DNA of 64,000 nucleotides from Nemesobacter sp965204665 (GCA_965204665.1 OZ242002.1:372001-436000), one strand, 5' to 3'; shown: positions 7,512 to 18,226, counted from the stretch's first letter. The notes: a model not told the origin generated them from the sequence alone. Numbers and translations are program-made.

Positions 7512-10500
7512 TCACGCCCAGTTTTCAGAAAGTATTTCAGCTTGTTCAAGCACCGTTCGCGTCGCCTTTTTCTGCTTGTCGGGCGGATAACCATGTCTGT
7601 GTAGAATGCGTTTGACCAGCAGACGTAATTTTGCACGGACACTTTCACTCAGCGTCCAGTCGATGCTGATGTTGGCGCGGATGATACTGACGAGCTCAGA
7701 TGCAATAAGTCGAAGTTTCTCATCACCCAGCACTTGAACCGCGCTGTCGTTGGTTTCCAACGCGTCGTAGAAAGCCAGTTCATCCTCCGACAGCCCCAAT
7801 TTCTCGCCGCGGGCTTCGGCATCGCGGAGGTCACGGGCAAGTTGGATCAACTCTTCAATCACCTGCGCGGCTTCGACCGCACGATTCTGATAGCGTTTGA
7901 GCGTTTGCTCCAGCATTTCGGTGAAGGACCGTGCCTGAACGATGTTCTTTCGCCGACGGACCGCCAACTCACTCTTCAACAACTTATGCAGTAGTTCAAC
8001 GGCGAGGTTGCGCCGGGGCATACCGGACACCTCGGCAAGGAACTCTTCCGAAAGGACGGATATATCCGGCTTTTTCAGCCCTGCGGTGGCAAAGATATCA
8101 AGTACTCCTTCCGATGCCACCGCCCGAGACACGATCTGGCGAACGGCATAGTCCAACTCTTCTTCAGGTCGGGGCTCTCCTTCGGCGCGCTTGGCGAGTA
8201 CTGCACGAACGGCTTGGAAAAACACTACATCATCGCGGATATTAATCGCCTCTTTGTGCGGGACAGCGAGCGCAAAGGCTTGGGATAACTTGCGCACCTC
8301 CCGGAGGCAGCGGTCCTTGCCGTCTTTCTGAGCGAGAATATGTTCTTGCGCGGCCGGCAGCAGACCGACACGTTCCGCAGATGTGCCGTCGACCCACTTC
8401 CCGTAGTCAAAACCGTGAAACAGTCCGAGGCAGATTTCGTGTTTCTCCAGCATTAGCTTCACCGCTTCCGACTGGTCAAGCGCAGTTCGTCCCCCGCCTC
8501 CACTTTCCGTATATGTTATAAGCGCCTGTTTGAGTTCGTGCGCAAGTCCGAGATAGTCGACAATGAGTCCACCCGGCTTGTCCTTGAAAACTCTGTTGAC
8601 GCGGGCTATCGCCTGCATCAATCCGTGACCGCGCATCGGCTTGTCGATATACATGGTGTGCAGACTGGGCGCATCAAAGCCGGTAAGCCACATATCGCGC
8701 ACAAGCACGATGGAGAACTCGTCATCAGCGTCGCGGAAACGCTTGGCCAGATTCTCTCGGCGCGCCTTGTTGCCGATGTGACATTGCCAGTCAGGCGGGT
8801 CGGAAGCAGCGCCGGTCATCACAATCTTGATCCGTCCCTTGTCATCGTCCGCATGCTCCCACTCGGGCCGCAGACAAACCAGTGCGCGATAAAGGTCAAT
8901 ACATATACGCCTGCTCATACATACAACCATCGCCTTTCCGTCCATCGCCTCCAGACGCTGCTCGAAATGCCGGACGACATCTTGTGCAATAAGATCAATG
9001 CGTTTTTTTGCGCCGACGACCGCTTCGAGTTGCACCCATTTGGTTTTTAGTTTTTCCTTTCGGTCAAGTTCTTCACCCTCAGTCACTTCTTCGAATTCTA
9101 GGTCAATACTCGACCTCTCGTCTTCGTCGAGTGCCAACTTGGCAAGGCGACTCTCGTAATAAATAGGCACAGTCGCACCATCCTCCTCAGCGCGCTGGAT
9201 GTCATAGATACTGATGTGATCACCGAATACGGCACGAGTGTTGGCATCCTGGAATTCAATCGGCGTACCGGTGAATCCGACGAAGGACGCATTCGGCAAG
9301 GCATCCCGCATGTGGCGGGCAAAACCGTCAATGAACCCATACTGACTTCGATGAGCCTCGTCGGCGATCACCACGATATTGCGCCGGTCCGATAATAATG
9401 GATGGCCGGCACTCTTCTCGTCGGGGAAAAACTTCTGAATGGTGGTGAACACCACACCACCCGACTGAACAGCGAGTTTACCTCTGAGGTCTGCCCGGCT
9501 TTCCGCTTGGACAGGTGGTTGCCGCAGTAGATACCGACAGCGAGAGAATGTACTGAAAAGCTGACCGTCAAGGTCATTGCGGTCGGTCAGGATTACAACC
9601 GTCGGGTTTGACATTGCCGTCTCCCGAACAATTCGCCCGGCGTAGAAGGCCATGGTCAGACTCTTACCCGACCCTTGGGTGTGCCAGACAACGCCGATTC
9701 TATGGTCGCCGAGATCACCACCCGGTCTATGTCCGGATTCCTCCCGGTCTGCAGATCTCTCCCCGAGAATCGGGGGCCTTTGCAGTTCGGCCGCCCGGAG
9801 TGTTTCCGTCACCGCAACCTCGACAGCGCCGAATTGGTGATAGCCCGCCATCTTCTTACTGAGAGTAGCTCCGTCATCCTCAAACACGATAAAATCACGC
9901 ACGAGAGTTAGAAAACGACGCGGTTCGAAAACACCCGTGAGCACTACCTGCAATTGAGACATATCCGGGTCAGCTAAGGTCTCACCGGAAATCGTGCGCC
10001 ACGGCTTGAACCATTCCCACCCTGCACCCAGCGCACCAATCCTCGCACTCACTCCATCGGAAACAACGAGTGCCGCGTTGAACATAAACAGCGACGGAAT
10101 CTCGGTCTTGTATGTCTGAATCTGCCGCCACGCGGTCCGGATCGTCGCATCTTCATCTGCCGGGTTCTTGAGTTCTATGATGCCGAGAGGCAATCCGTTG
10201 ACAAACAGTACGACATCCAGTCGGCGCTTACGATTATTTTCTACTACAGTGAATTGATTGACCGCCAGCCAATCGTTGTTGGCGGGATTGTCGTAATCAA
10301 TGACGCTTACCTGCGCACCCCTAACCTGCCCGGCATCCGTGCGATACTCTACAGTTACCCCATTCACAACCATTCGATGCAGAGCGCGGTTGCGGGTCTC
10401 AAGAGTTGAGCCTTCTGGGCGAACCAACTTAAGGAAAGCCCGTTTAACGGCTTCGGGAGGAAGTTTGGGATTAAAACAGTTCAACGCATCCCGGAGGCGC

Positions 10501-10643
10501 TTGCCTAACACCACCTTGCTGTAATCTGTGCGTTCAGCGGCGGGCGTATCAGGAGCGATATCCGGACCGTAAGCAACATGCCAGTTGATATTCCCCAGCC
10601 ATTCAAGCGCTGCAGTTTCAACCTCGTATTCAGTGAACCTCAT
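7512..10643 (-). CDS. hsdR: Type I restriction enzyme, R subunit (HsdR)
   Basis: 1043-residue motor and nuclease subunit, full family length. The N-terminal PD-(D/E)XK nuclease is visible as D143 followed by E157-x-K159 (IIELK). The SF2 translocase has Walker A TQGSGKS (322-328), a DEAH box (428-431) within VVIADEAHRSQYGF, and motif III-VI segments such as FVGFTGTP and QAIARVNR. It translocates DNA when the methylase/specificity complex meets an unmethylated site and cuts at a distance. Its ATG overlaps the stop of the upstream DUF4276 gene by four bases (ATGA), so the two are translationally coupled. It looks intact, in contrast to hsdM. Confidence 0.95.
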   Translation of the reverse strand: MRFTEYEVETAALEWLGNINWHVAYGPDIAPDTPAAERTDYSKVVLGKRLRDALNCFNPKLPPEAVKRAFLKLVRPEGSTLETRNRALHRMVVNGVTVEYRTDAGQVRGAQVSVIDYDNPANNDWLAVNQFTVVENNRKRRLDVVLFVNGLPLGIIELKNPADEDATIRTAWRQIQTYKTEIPSLFMFNAALVVSDGVSARIGALGAGWEWFKPWRTISGETLADPDMSQLQVVLTGVFEPRRFLTLVRDFIVFEDDGATLSKKMAGYHQFGAVEVAVTETLRAAELQRPPILGERSADREESGHRPGGDLGDHRIGVVWHTQGSGKSLTMAFYAGRIVRETAMSNPTVVILTDRNDLDGQLFSTFSRCRYLLRQPPVQAESRADLRGKLAVQSGGVVFTTIQKFFPDEKSAGHPLLSDRRNIVVIADEAHRSQYGFIDGFARHMRDALPNASFVGFTGTPIEFQDANTRAVFGDHISIYDIQRAEEDGATVPIYYESRLAKLALDEDERSSIDLEFEEVTEGEELDRKEKLKTKWVQLEAVVGAKKRIDLIAQDVVRHFEQRLEAMDGKAMVVCMSRRICIDLYRALVCLRPEWEHADDDKGRIKIVMTGAASDPPDWQCHIGNKARRENLAKRFRDADDEFSIVLVRDMWLTGFDAPSLHTMYIDKPMRGHGLMQAIARVNRVFKDKPGGLIVDYLGLAHELKQALITYTESGGGGRTALDQSEAVKLMLEKHEICLGLFHGFDYGKWVDGTSAERVGLLPAAQEHILAQKDGKDRCLREVRKLSQAFALAVPHKEAINIRDDVVFFQAVRAVLAKRAEGEPRPEEELDYAVRQIVSRAVASEGVLDIFATAGLKKPDISVLSEEFLAEVSGMPRRNLAVELLHKLLKSELAVRRRKNIVQARSFTEMLEQTLKRYQNRAVEAAQVIEELIQLARDLRDAEARGEKLGLSEDELAFYDALETNDSAVQVLGDEKLRLIASELVSIIRANISIDWTLSESVRAKLRLLVKRILHRHGYPPDKQKKATRTVLEQAEILSENWA

Positions 10644-11260
10644 CGTGCGACGGCCTCAGCGACGGCATCGCGAAACACCTTAAAACTGTTGGACCGATTG
10701 AGTGCCGGGTCAAGATGTTCACCTATAGCAACAGCGGCTTGCGTCTTTGCCAACCCCTGCTTGAAATATCCGTGCTTTTGCAGAATTTGCTCGAACGCCT
10801 CGCATGTACCACCTGTGACAGCATCAGGGTTCCGGTAGCGGGCTCGGTCCTGTATGTTCACAGGCACCCTTGGATATGCGGTGCAGACCGCTGACCAGTC
10901 ACCGAAATACCACGCTTCGAGTTCCTCAACAGCGATTCTCGTTGCAATCTGCCAGTCCGGTCCGGATGAGGCTCTCCTGGATTGAAGTCCGGCATTCTCA
11001 CAAATTTGCTCCAGCCTAGCTTTCAGTTCCCCGCACTCATCCGCGTCGCGGTCCACGAGAACGATGATGCGGAACCCGGCCGGCATCCACTTAGTATAAC
11101 CCTTGAGTCGGTCGCCGATTCTTCGTAACAACGCGTGCTTCCCCGAGTACGAGTAAATCTCAAAGGTGCAGTCTTCCGGCAGGAACCTGTGCAACCAAGC
11201 AAATAGAAACATCTGCATAGAACGCTCTTCCACATGAAACTCAAGATGGGAAGCGGACAT
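10640..11260 (-). CDS. DUF4276 family protein (Toprim-like), partner of the AAA ATPase
   Basis: 206 residues when started at the ATG at 11260, which gives the family's usual beginning (LEFHVEERSMQMFL) one base after the stop of the ATPase gene; a longer start at 11296 would overlap the ATPase by 35 bases. Visible features are an N-terminal Glu in FHVEE, a D-x-D in IIVLVDRDADEC and a later EELEAWYFGD segment, consistent with a Toprim-like fold. The gene always tends to travel with an ATPase of the type found upstream. ATPase-Toprim pairs of this kind (OLD, PARIS, AbiL-like) act in phage defence; which exact family this is I cannot tell. It overlaps hsdR by four bases. Confidence 0.8.
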   Translation of the reverse strand: MSASHLEFHVEERSMQMFLFAWLHRFLPEDCTFEIYSYSGKHALLRRIGDRLKGYTKWMPAGFRIIVLVDRDADECGELKARLEQICENAGLQSRRASSGPDWQIATRIAVEELEAWYFGDWSAVCTAYPRVPVNIQDRARYRNPDAVTGGTCEAFEQILQKHGYFKQGLAKTQAAVAIGEHLDPALNRSNSFKVFRDAVAEAVAR

Positions 11261-11261
11261 A

Positions 11262-12500
11262 TCAGTTCTCGGCTGCATCCCGCACAGGCATTCCACCTCT
11301 AGTCAGCGGATCTCCGACCCCGAAATGTCCCTCCATCCAGAGATCACCCAATTGAGCACCGGTTGTCATGAATGCCTTAACCTTTTCATTTTGATCCAAG
11401 GACTCGCAGTGCGTCCAGCCGTCCCCGTCACGCCAGAACACCCGCACTTCGTCGGGTCGCAGCGCGTCTAGGAAAAAGGGCGAATGAGTGGTCGCAAGTA
11501 CCTGTGCGGACCCCGTAGCCTCTCGACATTCCTCCGCAAAACCATAGAGCAGGCGAGGATGCAGGAAATTCTCAGGCTCCTCAATACCTATGAGCGGCGG
11601 CGGAACAGGATCATACAGCAAGATCAGATAAGCGAGCATTCTGAGTGTACCGTCGGATGCGAAACGGGCCATGATCGGATCGGCAAACGGGGAATCCTTG
11701 ATTTGCAGCAAAAGCCTACCATCCGGTATCCGATTCGCAACAACGTTCAGAATCCTAGGAATCCTCTCCCTGAGCCTGCTGAAAACCAGTTCCAGACGTT
11801 CAGGATGCTCTTCGGACAAATGTTGGATCACATTGGCGAGATTGTTCCCGGTTTTGCTCAGGCGTTCCTGCGGTCCGGCTTCCGGCTGACCTTTCATATC
11901 TCGTGATGACAAATAAGACATATGCCACCCCATGATGAAATTTCGGAGCGCAACTAAACGGGGATTCTCCGCTAATTGACCGAGCGCGTTGACCGCAAGA
12001 GTGTCGGGAGAACTCAGGGGAATTTCGATCCGCTCATCCTGCAAGTCCGGCAGTTCTCCCGAAATAATCTGTCCGACTCCATCTGTGTAGCAGAGAAACT
12101 TGAAGGGTGACCCGCAACTTGTTCGCCTCCACCGGAGCCATTCCCGGACGACAACGGGTCGACCGTTTTTCTCATCCACCTCAATGTGGTAGGTGATCAG
12201 GGGTTTACATGGTTGTTCACGATAGGCAATCTCAATCAGAACTGGCCCGTGACCGCCTCGGGACTTTAATTCTCGGGCCCTGCCGCGCTTTTCCCAAGCC
12301 TTGGGTAGACCAATTTCAAAGCATTCGGATAGAAAAGCAAACACATCGAACAGTGTGGATTTTCCGCTGCCGTTCGGACCGAGTAGAACTGTGAACGGTG
12401 TTAACCGCGTCAATTCAATATTACGCAACACACGAAAATTCGATACCTTGAGGCGCTCAATTCTCGGCGGTGCTTTACATTCCATCGTCATTCCGATCAT
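11262..12500 (-). CDS. AAA family ATPase (AAA_21/OLD-like), defence-associated
   Basis: 412 residues. The N-terminus has an SMC/ABC-like ATPase half: FRVLRNIELTRLTPFTVLL leads to Walker A GPNGSGKST (41-49). The C-terminal half has Walker B GIEEPENFLHPRLL and the H-loop TTHSPFFLD, with no Toprim domain of its own. That function is probably supplied by the DUF4276 protein encoded one base downstream. Three ATGs (codons 1, 4, 6) lie close together with no strong ribosome site, so the exact start is unsure. It sits inside the type I restriction operon between the RhuM-Fic gene and hsdR, where ATPase/Toprim pairs may watch for anti-restriction proteins; that role is inference. Confidence 0.85.
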   Translation of the reverse strand: MIGMTMECKAPPRIERLKVSNFRVLRNIELTRLTPFTVLLGPNGSGKSTLFDVFAFLSECFEIGLPKAWEKRGRARELKSRGGHGPVLIEIAYREQPCKPLITYHIEVDEKNGRPVVVREWLRWRRTSCGSPFKFLCYTDGVGQIISGELPDLQDERIEIPLSSPDTLAVNALGQLAENPRLVALRNFIMGWHMSYLSSRDMKGQPEAGPQERLSKTGNNLANVIQHLSEEHPERLELVFSRLRERIPRILNVVANRIPDGRLLLQIKDSPFADPIMARFASDGTLRMLAYLILLYDPVPPPLIGIEEPENFLHPRLLYGFAEECREATGSAQVLATTHSPFFLDALRPDEVRVFWRDGDGWTHCESLDQNEKVKAFMTTGAQLGDLWMEGHFGVGDPLTRGGMPVRDAAEN

Positions 12501-12584
12501 TCATTTGTCTCAAGAGACTGCATACTCTTAATTTACCTGAAATCAACTCGGGTAGAAGCAAGTACCGGAAGCAATGCTCAGGTC

Positions 12585-12745
12585 ATGGCTACACGCCAGT
12601 TGAGATTTTCAAGCCATTCAAGCGTGATGGTCTTAACATTGAGTTCAGTTAATATCACACGGTGGTCTCAGCAACAACATCGCGTAAAACTTTGAAACTA
12701 TTGAAGCTGTCCGACGGACCGAAATGTTCTCCTGCAACATCGGTA
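12585..12745 (-). pseudogene. Decayed copy of the DUF4276-end/hsdR-start junction
   Basis: This stretch, between RhuM-Fic and the ATPase gene, aligns by eye with 10570-10735, the junction where the DUF4276 gene ends and hsdR begins. Shared strings include GCCAGTTGA, AGCCATTCAAGCG, TTCAGT before the hsdR start, CTCAGC and CATCGCG. The hsdR start codon is GTG-like here and the TGA of DUF4276 is preserved, but the frames are not kept for long. It is best read as a relic of an older DUF4276-hsdR pair that once followed RhuM-Fic directly. Confidence 0.65.
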
Positions 12746-12758
12746 TCGGTAAATACAG

Positions 12759-13769
12759 TTATTTGACTACAGGCTCCGCCAGCAGATTCATGATGAGACG
12801 TACCATCATATCCTTATCGGCCGGTGCGCTCTCCGCGGTCAACAAGGTGAGTGCGGTCAATGTCTGAGGACCAATACGGTGGGCAATACCGTTCTGAGTC
12901 AGATAGAGCATGAACAGAAAAGCGCCGATCCGCTTGTTACCGTCGGTGAAGGGGTGGTCCTTGACTATGAAATAGAGCAGGTGCGCGGCTTTCTCCTCTC
13001 GGGTTCGGTAAAGCGGTTCACCGAACATGGTCTGTTCTATGTTGCCGAGTATGGCTTCCAGTGCGTCATCTCGTCGGTTGCCGAAAAGCGGCGAAGCTTC
13101 GCCTTTCGCCGCAAGGTCCAACCTCAACGATTCAATCGCACCAATTACTCGGTCGGGAGCAAGCGCAGCGGTAGTAGCCGGCTTCGCGCCGGACGGAACC
13201 CCTAGACGATTCTCATCGTATTCCAAGAGCAGTCGCCATGTGTTGGCATAGTTTACGATAAGGTTAAGAACAGCTTGGCCGACATCATCCGCTACTTCCC
13301 GGTTTTGCAGAGAGTGAGTGAGCAGGTCGAGAGCCTTGCGGGCTTCGTCAAGGCCACATTCAGTTAACCGTTGGTCGTTCAGCGTATAACCACACACCAG
13401 ATGGTCCCGCAGGGTGCGGGTCGCCCACTGACGGAAGAACGCACCCCGCTTTGATTTGATCCTGTAACCGACTGATATAATAGCATCTAAGTTGTAGTGC
13501 AGGATTCTGCGCCGCACACGCCGACTACCCTCGGTTTGAACCACCAAGAAATCCTTAGTAGTTGCCTCTGACTCCAATTCTCCACTGGAAAAAATATTGT
13601 GCAGATGCATCTGGATATTCTCAGGGGTGGTGCCGAATACCGTCGCCATATTCCGTTGCGACAGCCAGACAGTCTCTTGCTCCAACTGCACACCCACTCG
13701 TACATCTCCGTCAGCGGTTTCGTAGATGATAACTTTGCTGTTCGGAGCAGATTCTCGGACACCGGTCAC
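12759..13769 (-). CDS. RhuM domain-Fic/DOC fusion protein
   Basis: 336 residues. The N-terminal half is the RhuM ('virulence protein') domain: WLSQRNMATVFGTT, the NLDAIISVGYRIKSKRG segment and FRQWATRTLRDHL. The C-terminal part is a Fic/DOC domain with the catalytic loop HPFTDGNKRIGAF starting at about residue 272; the GNKR form is closer to Doc than to classic AMPylating Fic (GNGR). Such RhuM-Fic fusions are frequent passengers of type I restriction operons; their target is not established to my knowledge. The GTG start overlaps the stop of the preceding orf by four bases, so the gene is part of the operon. Downstream lies the decayed junction copy and then the ATPase. Confidence 0.85.
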   Translation of the reverse strand: MTGVRESAPNSKVIIYETADGDVRVGVQLEQETVWLSQRNMATVFGTTPENIQMHLHNIFSSGELESEATTKDFLVVQTEGSRRVRRRILHYNLDAIISVGYRIKSKRGAFFRQWATRTLRDHLVCGYTLNDQRLTECGLDEARKALDLLTHSLQNREVADDVGQAVLNLIVNYANTWRLLLEYDENRLGVPSGAKPATTAALAPDRVIGAIESLRLDLAAKGEASPLFGNRRDDALEAILGNIEQTMFGEPLYRTREEKAAHLLYFIVKDHPFTDGNKRIGAFLFMLYLTQNGIAHRIGPQTLTALTLLTAESAPADKDMMVRLIMNLLAEPVVK

Positions 13770-14188
13770 TTGATCGCCTCCATATCATCAGAAGTTGTCA
13801 AACCTTCCAACTGCGCACAGGCACCTTCAACATCAACTGAAGGAATGCATTCATCAAGCCAGAATTGATAGAACCTAGGGTTGTAACTCCGTGACACGGG
13901 GCGTACCTCACGAATTTTGATTAAGTAAACAGGATTGTCGATCAATGGAAAAATTGGAAACTCTCGATGGAAAGTATAGCCGTCGATTGTACGGATAAAG
14001 GTCGCTTTCATCATTCGGCGTGAGTCAGTTTTTTTCACTTCTTCAACTAGAGATACGAGAGCGACTATTGATACCAACCACCTTGAGTACTCTCGTAAGT
14101 GCTTCTGCTCCTGCGTTTGAGATTTCGATTCAAAACAAACAACTTGAAACTTTGCTCCATATTTCCTCGCACAATTGCTAGGTATCAT
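13766..14188 (-). CDS. Unknown 140-residue protein in the hsd operon
   Basis: I do not recognise this protein. It is 140 residues, begins four bases after the hsdS stop and overlaps the RhuM-Fic start by four bases, so it is clearly in the operon. It has no signal peptide; a short hydrophobic patch (WLVSIVALVSL) near residues 38-48 is too short to be a sure membrane segment. Aromatic and basic residues are frequent in the second half (RSYNPRFYQFWLDE). It could be an accessory factor of the restriction complex or a degenerate passenger gene. Confidence 0.6.
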   Translation of the reverse strand: MIPSNCARKYGAKFQVVCFESKSQTQEQKHLREYSRWLVSIVALVSLVEEVKKTDSRRMMKATFIRTIDGYTFHREFPIFPLIDNPVYLIKIREVRPVSRSYNPRFYQFWLDECIPSVDVEGACAQLEGLTTSDDMEAIK

Positions 14189-14192
14189 TTCT

Positions 14193-15860
14193 TTATACTA
14201 TTGTCTTCAATGTCTTAATGTTTTCGCGAAGACATACTTCGCCGGACATGAGTTTGGGGAGGAGCAAATCACGCAGGGAAAGAATAATTCTGCTCTCAGT
14301 ACGTCTTCTGCATGTTTGGTCTAGCAAGAGTATCGAGAATTTGCCAAACTTGTCGAATAAATCCGGCACTCCAGATAAAACTTTGCATCGCTTTAAGGCT
14401 ACGGGTGGTACTCGCTGATGACTCCTCGATGTACCAGTTACCATAGAGCAGAGCACTTCGCGAAAGGTCGCATCTGTAAACAACGAGAACAATAGTCCGC
14501 GATTTGCAGGCGGGCGAGCTGTAAAAGCCAAGAACTCAGTGGAACAGATTTGCAAACTTCCGCTACTCGCACCAGAAATCCAGACACGCGGAATCTCAGG
14601 GTTAAGTTTGGACAATAGAACTGCATCGTAAGGTACAATAGTTTTGTTACTCCTAATACTCTCTCCAGAGTCAATACTAGGCATCCTGTCCCTGTCATAT
14701 GCCGGAATGCTGAAATGCTCGAATGTTTTCTCGGGATAGATTGAAGGCGAAACAGTCAGCGTATGATGTTTCGCTAGATCATCCAGACAATAGATTTCCC
14801 ACCCATCTGGAATCTCACCCAACTCCGAGTTCACCAAACGACTGGGAAACAGATCAGCGACCTCCTTGGGCAATCCGGTATCCCGCCCTTCCATCTTGGC
14901 ACGGACAGGATCGAAATCGACGAACCATGACTTGAACAAGGTGCGAGTCATCACCTCCAGCGTCTCGTTCATCCGCCGGTTCAACTCAATCTTGTCGTCC
15001 AGCGAACCTAGTATGTGGGCAATGGCATATTGTTCGGACAGGGGTGGTATTGGGATCTTTAGATGGTCTAGGGACTCTATTGAGACCCTTTGCCTAGTCG
15101 TACCTATCCTGTGGTCTATAGCGTACTGGCATACTTTTTCCCATCGCGTCAGGTAATAGGAAAACAAAGTATCTGTAATAGTGTCTCTGCCTCTAATTAC
15201 TATAAACTCTGTCGATCCATGCGCTAGAGACAATTGGTTGTCGGAGCAATAACGTGCAACTTTTCCTTTTTCTAGGCATTGTGTAAGACGAGCCATAAGT
15301 GTATCGCCACTTGAAAATCTTGACCCTCCACCTGTGAACTTGCGGCGTGTTGGCGCATATACACATGGCGAGTTGGGAATCACCGCAGCCATATCGACAA
15401 ACGGATAAGTAACCCCTCGTTCAAGTTGTACCTTAGGGTTGATCTGTACAGCTTCACTAAACGTCATGTCTCGCCACCCTTTAATATCGTATTGATTATC
15501 ATTCGGATCCAACATTACATGATTACGCTTAATCTCTCGGGTTCCACTGAACTCAATGTGTTGTCGGTATAACTCAATGCCATGTTCCTGAATATGCTTC
15601 AGCAGCACCGGGTTGTCGATTGAGCGGTACAGCACCAGATCTACCGACTGGGCCATGGGAATTGTATCCATAGAAGCAGAGATGTTCGCGAGGTCGGTCG
15701 ATGTCAGGTACTCACCGAAAAGTGCGATATCTACATCCGAGGTCACGCTGTGGGTCTGCGTTGTCCGTGAGCCGAACAAGACCGCACGCTCCACCTTCTC
15801 CTCAACTGAGAGCAAAGCAACAATGGCCTCGCGGTGCTCGGGCTTAAGTCCGTCCGTCAT
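14193..15860 (-). CDS. hsdS: MNT nucleotidyltransferase fused to type I specificity subunit HsdS
   Basis: 555 residues in one open frame. Residues 1-110 are a minimal nucleotidyltransferase (MNT antitoxin type) with a perfect GSX10DXD motif (G30-S31, D42, D44) and a third acidic residue at D74. After a linker of about 25 residues the HsdS part starts (GWRDMTFSEAVQIN) with two target-recognition domains and the central conserved segment PIPPLSEQYAIAHILGSL, followed by a helical spacer ending KSWFVDFDPVRAK. The C-terminus ends with LRDLLLPKLMSGEV, typical of HsdS. An internal ATG near the linker lacks a ribosome site, so a separate HsdS is unlikely. HsdS sets the DNA target of the M2S methylase. 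The gene overlaps the upstream HEPN gene by four bases; HEPN and MNT form a type VII toxin-antitoxin pair in other genomes. Confidence 0.88.
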   Translation of the reverse strand: MTDGLKPEHREAIVALLSVEEKVERAVLFGSRTTQTHSVTSDVDIALFGEYLTSTDLANISASMDTIPMAQSVDLVLYRSIDNPVLLKHIQEHGIELYRQHIEFSGTREIKRNHVMLDPNDNQYDIKGWRDMTFSEAVQINPKVQLERGVTYPFVDMAAVIPNSPCVYAPTRRKFTGGGSRFSSGDTLMARLTQCLEKGKVARYCSDNQLSLAHGSTEFIVIRGRDTITDTLFSYYLTRWEKVCQYAIDHRIGTTRQRVSIESLDHLKIPIPPLSEQYAIAHILGSLDDKIELNRRMNETLEVMTRTLFKSWFVDFDPVRAKMEGRDTGLPKEVADLFPSRLVNSELGEIPDGWEIYCLDDLAKHHTLTVSPSIYPEKTFEHFSIPAYDRDRMPSIDSGESIRSNKTIVPYDAVLLSKLNPEIPRVWISGASSGSLQICSTEFLAFTARPPANRGLLFSLFTDATFREVLCSMVTGTSRSHQRVPPVALKRCKVLSGVPDLFDKFGKFSILLLDQTCRRRTESRIILSLRDLLLPKLMSGEVCLRENIKTLKTIV

Positions 15861-16270
15861 GAAAACCTCTTCACAGTCAGAAACTCATGGAGTCGTATTA
15901 GAGCCGGATGGTAGTGATTCTTGATCAGTCCTTCGACTTCAAGTACAAGTTCTTGGCTATAAGTATGGATTAACAGATTCCGCTTCTCCATCGCGTCGAT
16001 CAGGGTCTCGCAATCGTCCTCACCAAAATAACCGGCTTCGAAACTACGACGGATCACAGCACGCGGTGTCTTTTCGTCATAGCCTTCGTAGAACAGAAGG
16101 TCCTTGAGAGTCTTCCAAGCAAGCTCGAAACTGAACTCGAAAGTCTGTACGAGTCCAGCCCGCTCAAGATCGGTGTAATCGGGCTTTCCGCAGGCATCGG
16201 TGAGTTCGGGAAGAGCGGCTCCAAGTGTCTCCAACCTTTGTTGCCAGCGGATTTCGTCCGTATTGCTCAT
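15857..16270 (-). CDS. HEPN-domain toxin (HepT/HI0074-like), partner of the MNT domain
   Basis: 137-residue all-alpha protein of the 'nucleotidyltransferase substrate binding' family. It carries the full RX4HXY motif: R97, H102 and Y104 in RNLLIHTY. In the HepT/MntA type VII systems this motif forms the RNase site, and the tyrosine is AMPylated by the MNT partner to silence the toxin. All motif residues are present, so it is predicted active. The start overlaps the full-length hsdM stop by four bases (ATGA) and its own stop overlaps the MNT-hsdS start by four bases, so toxin and antitoxin-HsdS are made in a tightly coupled run. Confidence 0.85.
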   Translation of the reverse strand: MSNTDEIRWQQRLETLGAALPELTDACGKPDYTDLERAGLVQTFEFSFELAWKTLKDLLFYEGYDEKTPRAVIRRSFEAGYFGEDDCETLIDAMEKRNLLIHTYSQELVLEVEGLIKNHYHPALIRLHEFLTVKRFS

Positions 16271-16456
16271 CTGTCCCCCTTCAGGAACCCCAGTTTCTCA
16301 AGATTGGCGGCAATCGCCTTATCCAGCCTACGCCCCTCGGACTGCTGTTCCCGCAACTGTGCGACGAGTCGTTTCATCTTGTCCTCGAACGGTTCTCCGT
16401 CCTCCTCCTTTACCTCCGCACCCACATAGCGCCCGGGGGTCAACACATAATCGTGA

Positions 16457-17872
<1,416 letters not shown>

Positions 17873-18226
17873 AATCCTGAATTTTCACCTCAATATTCGC
17901 TTCGTCATCCGTCCGAAGTTCTTCCCGCCGAATGATTTCTCAACCCTGTTCCGGAGTATCCCCCGCATCTGTCCGGTCAGTACCAAAATGACCTCGGTGC
18001 GCAATCCTCCGTCCGATGCTCAATGCGGCAATTGCGGCCCGCTGTATCATAAAGCCGCCCCCCCCCATTAAAACATCCGAAAGTCAGCTGACGACCAACT
18101 ATATCCACGTACATGTGCTTATACGGACTATAATTTTAACGAACCGATTGATAACTTTCTATTTCTGTTATGCCGGCCTCAATTGTGATTTGCCGCGCAT
18201 AACGGATTTTATTGAGTAGAAGAATC
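17873..18226. other. Leader region between hsdM and tRNA-Leu
   Basis: About 350 bases without a gene. It must hold the promoter of the defence operon (transcribed leftward). On the minus strand there is a TATGAT hexamer (18046-18051) just downstream of a G-run, but no convincing -35. No integrase gene or obvious att duplicate is visible here. Confidence 0.45.
18058..18066. repeat. Poly-C/G run of nine upstream of hsdM
   Basis: Nine C on the plus strand, 186 bases before the hsdM start codon. On the minus strand the run lies in the 17 bases before a TATGAT hexamer. The flanking string TTTTAATGGG...CGGC also resembles the end of the IS30 elements of this window. Confidence 0.8.
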
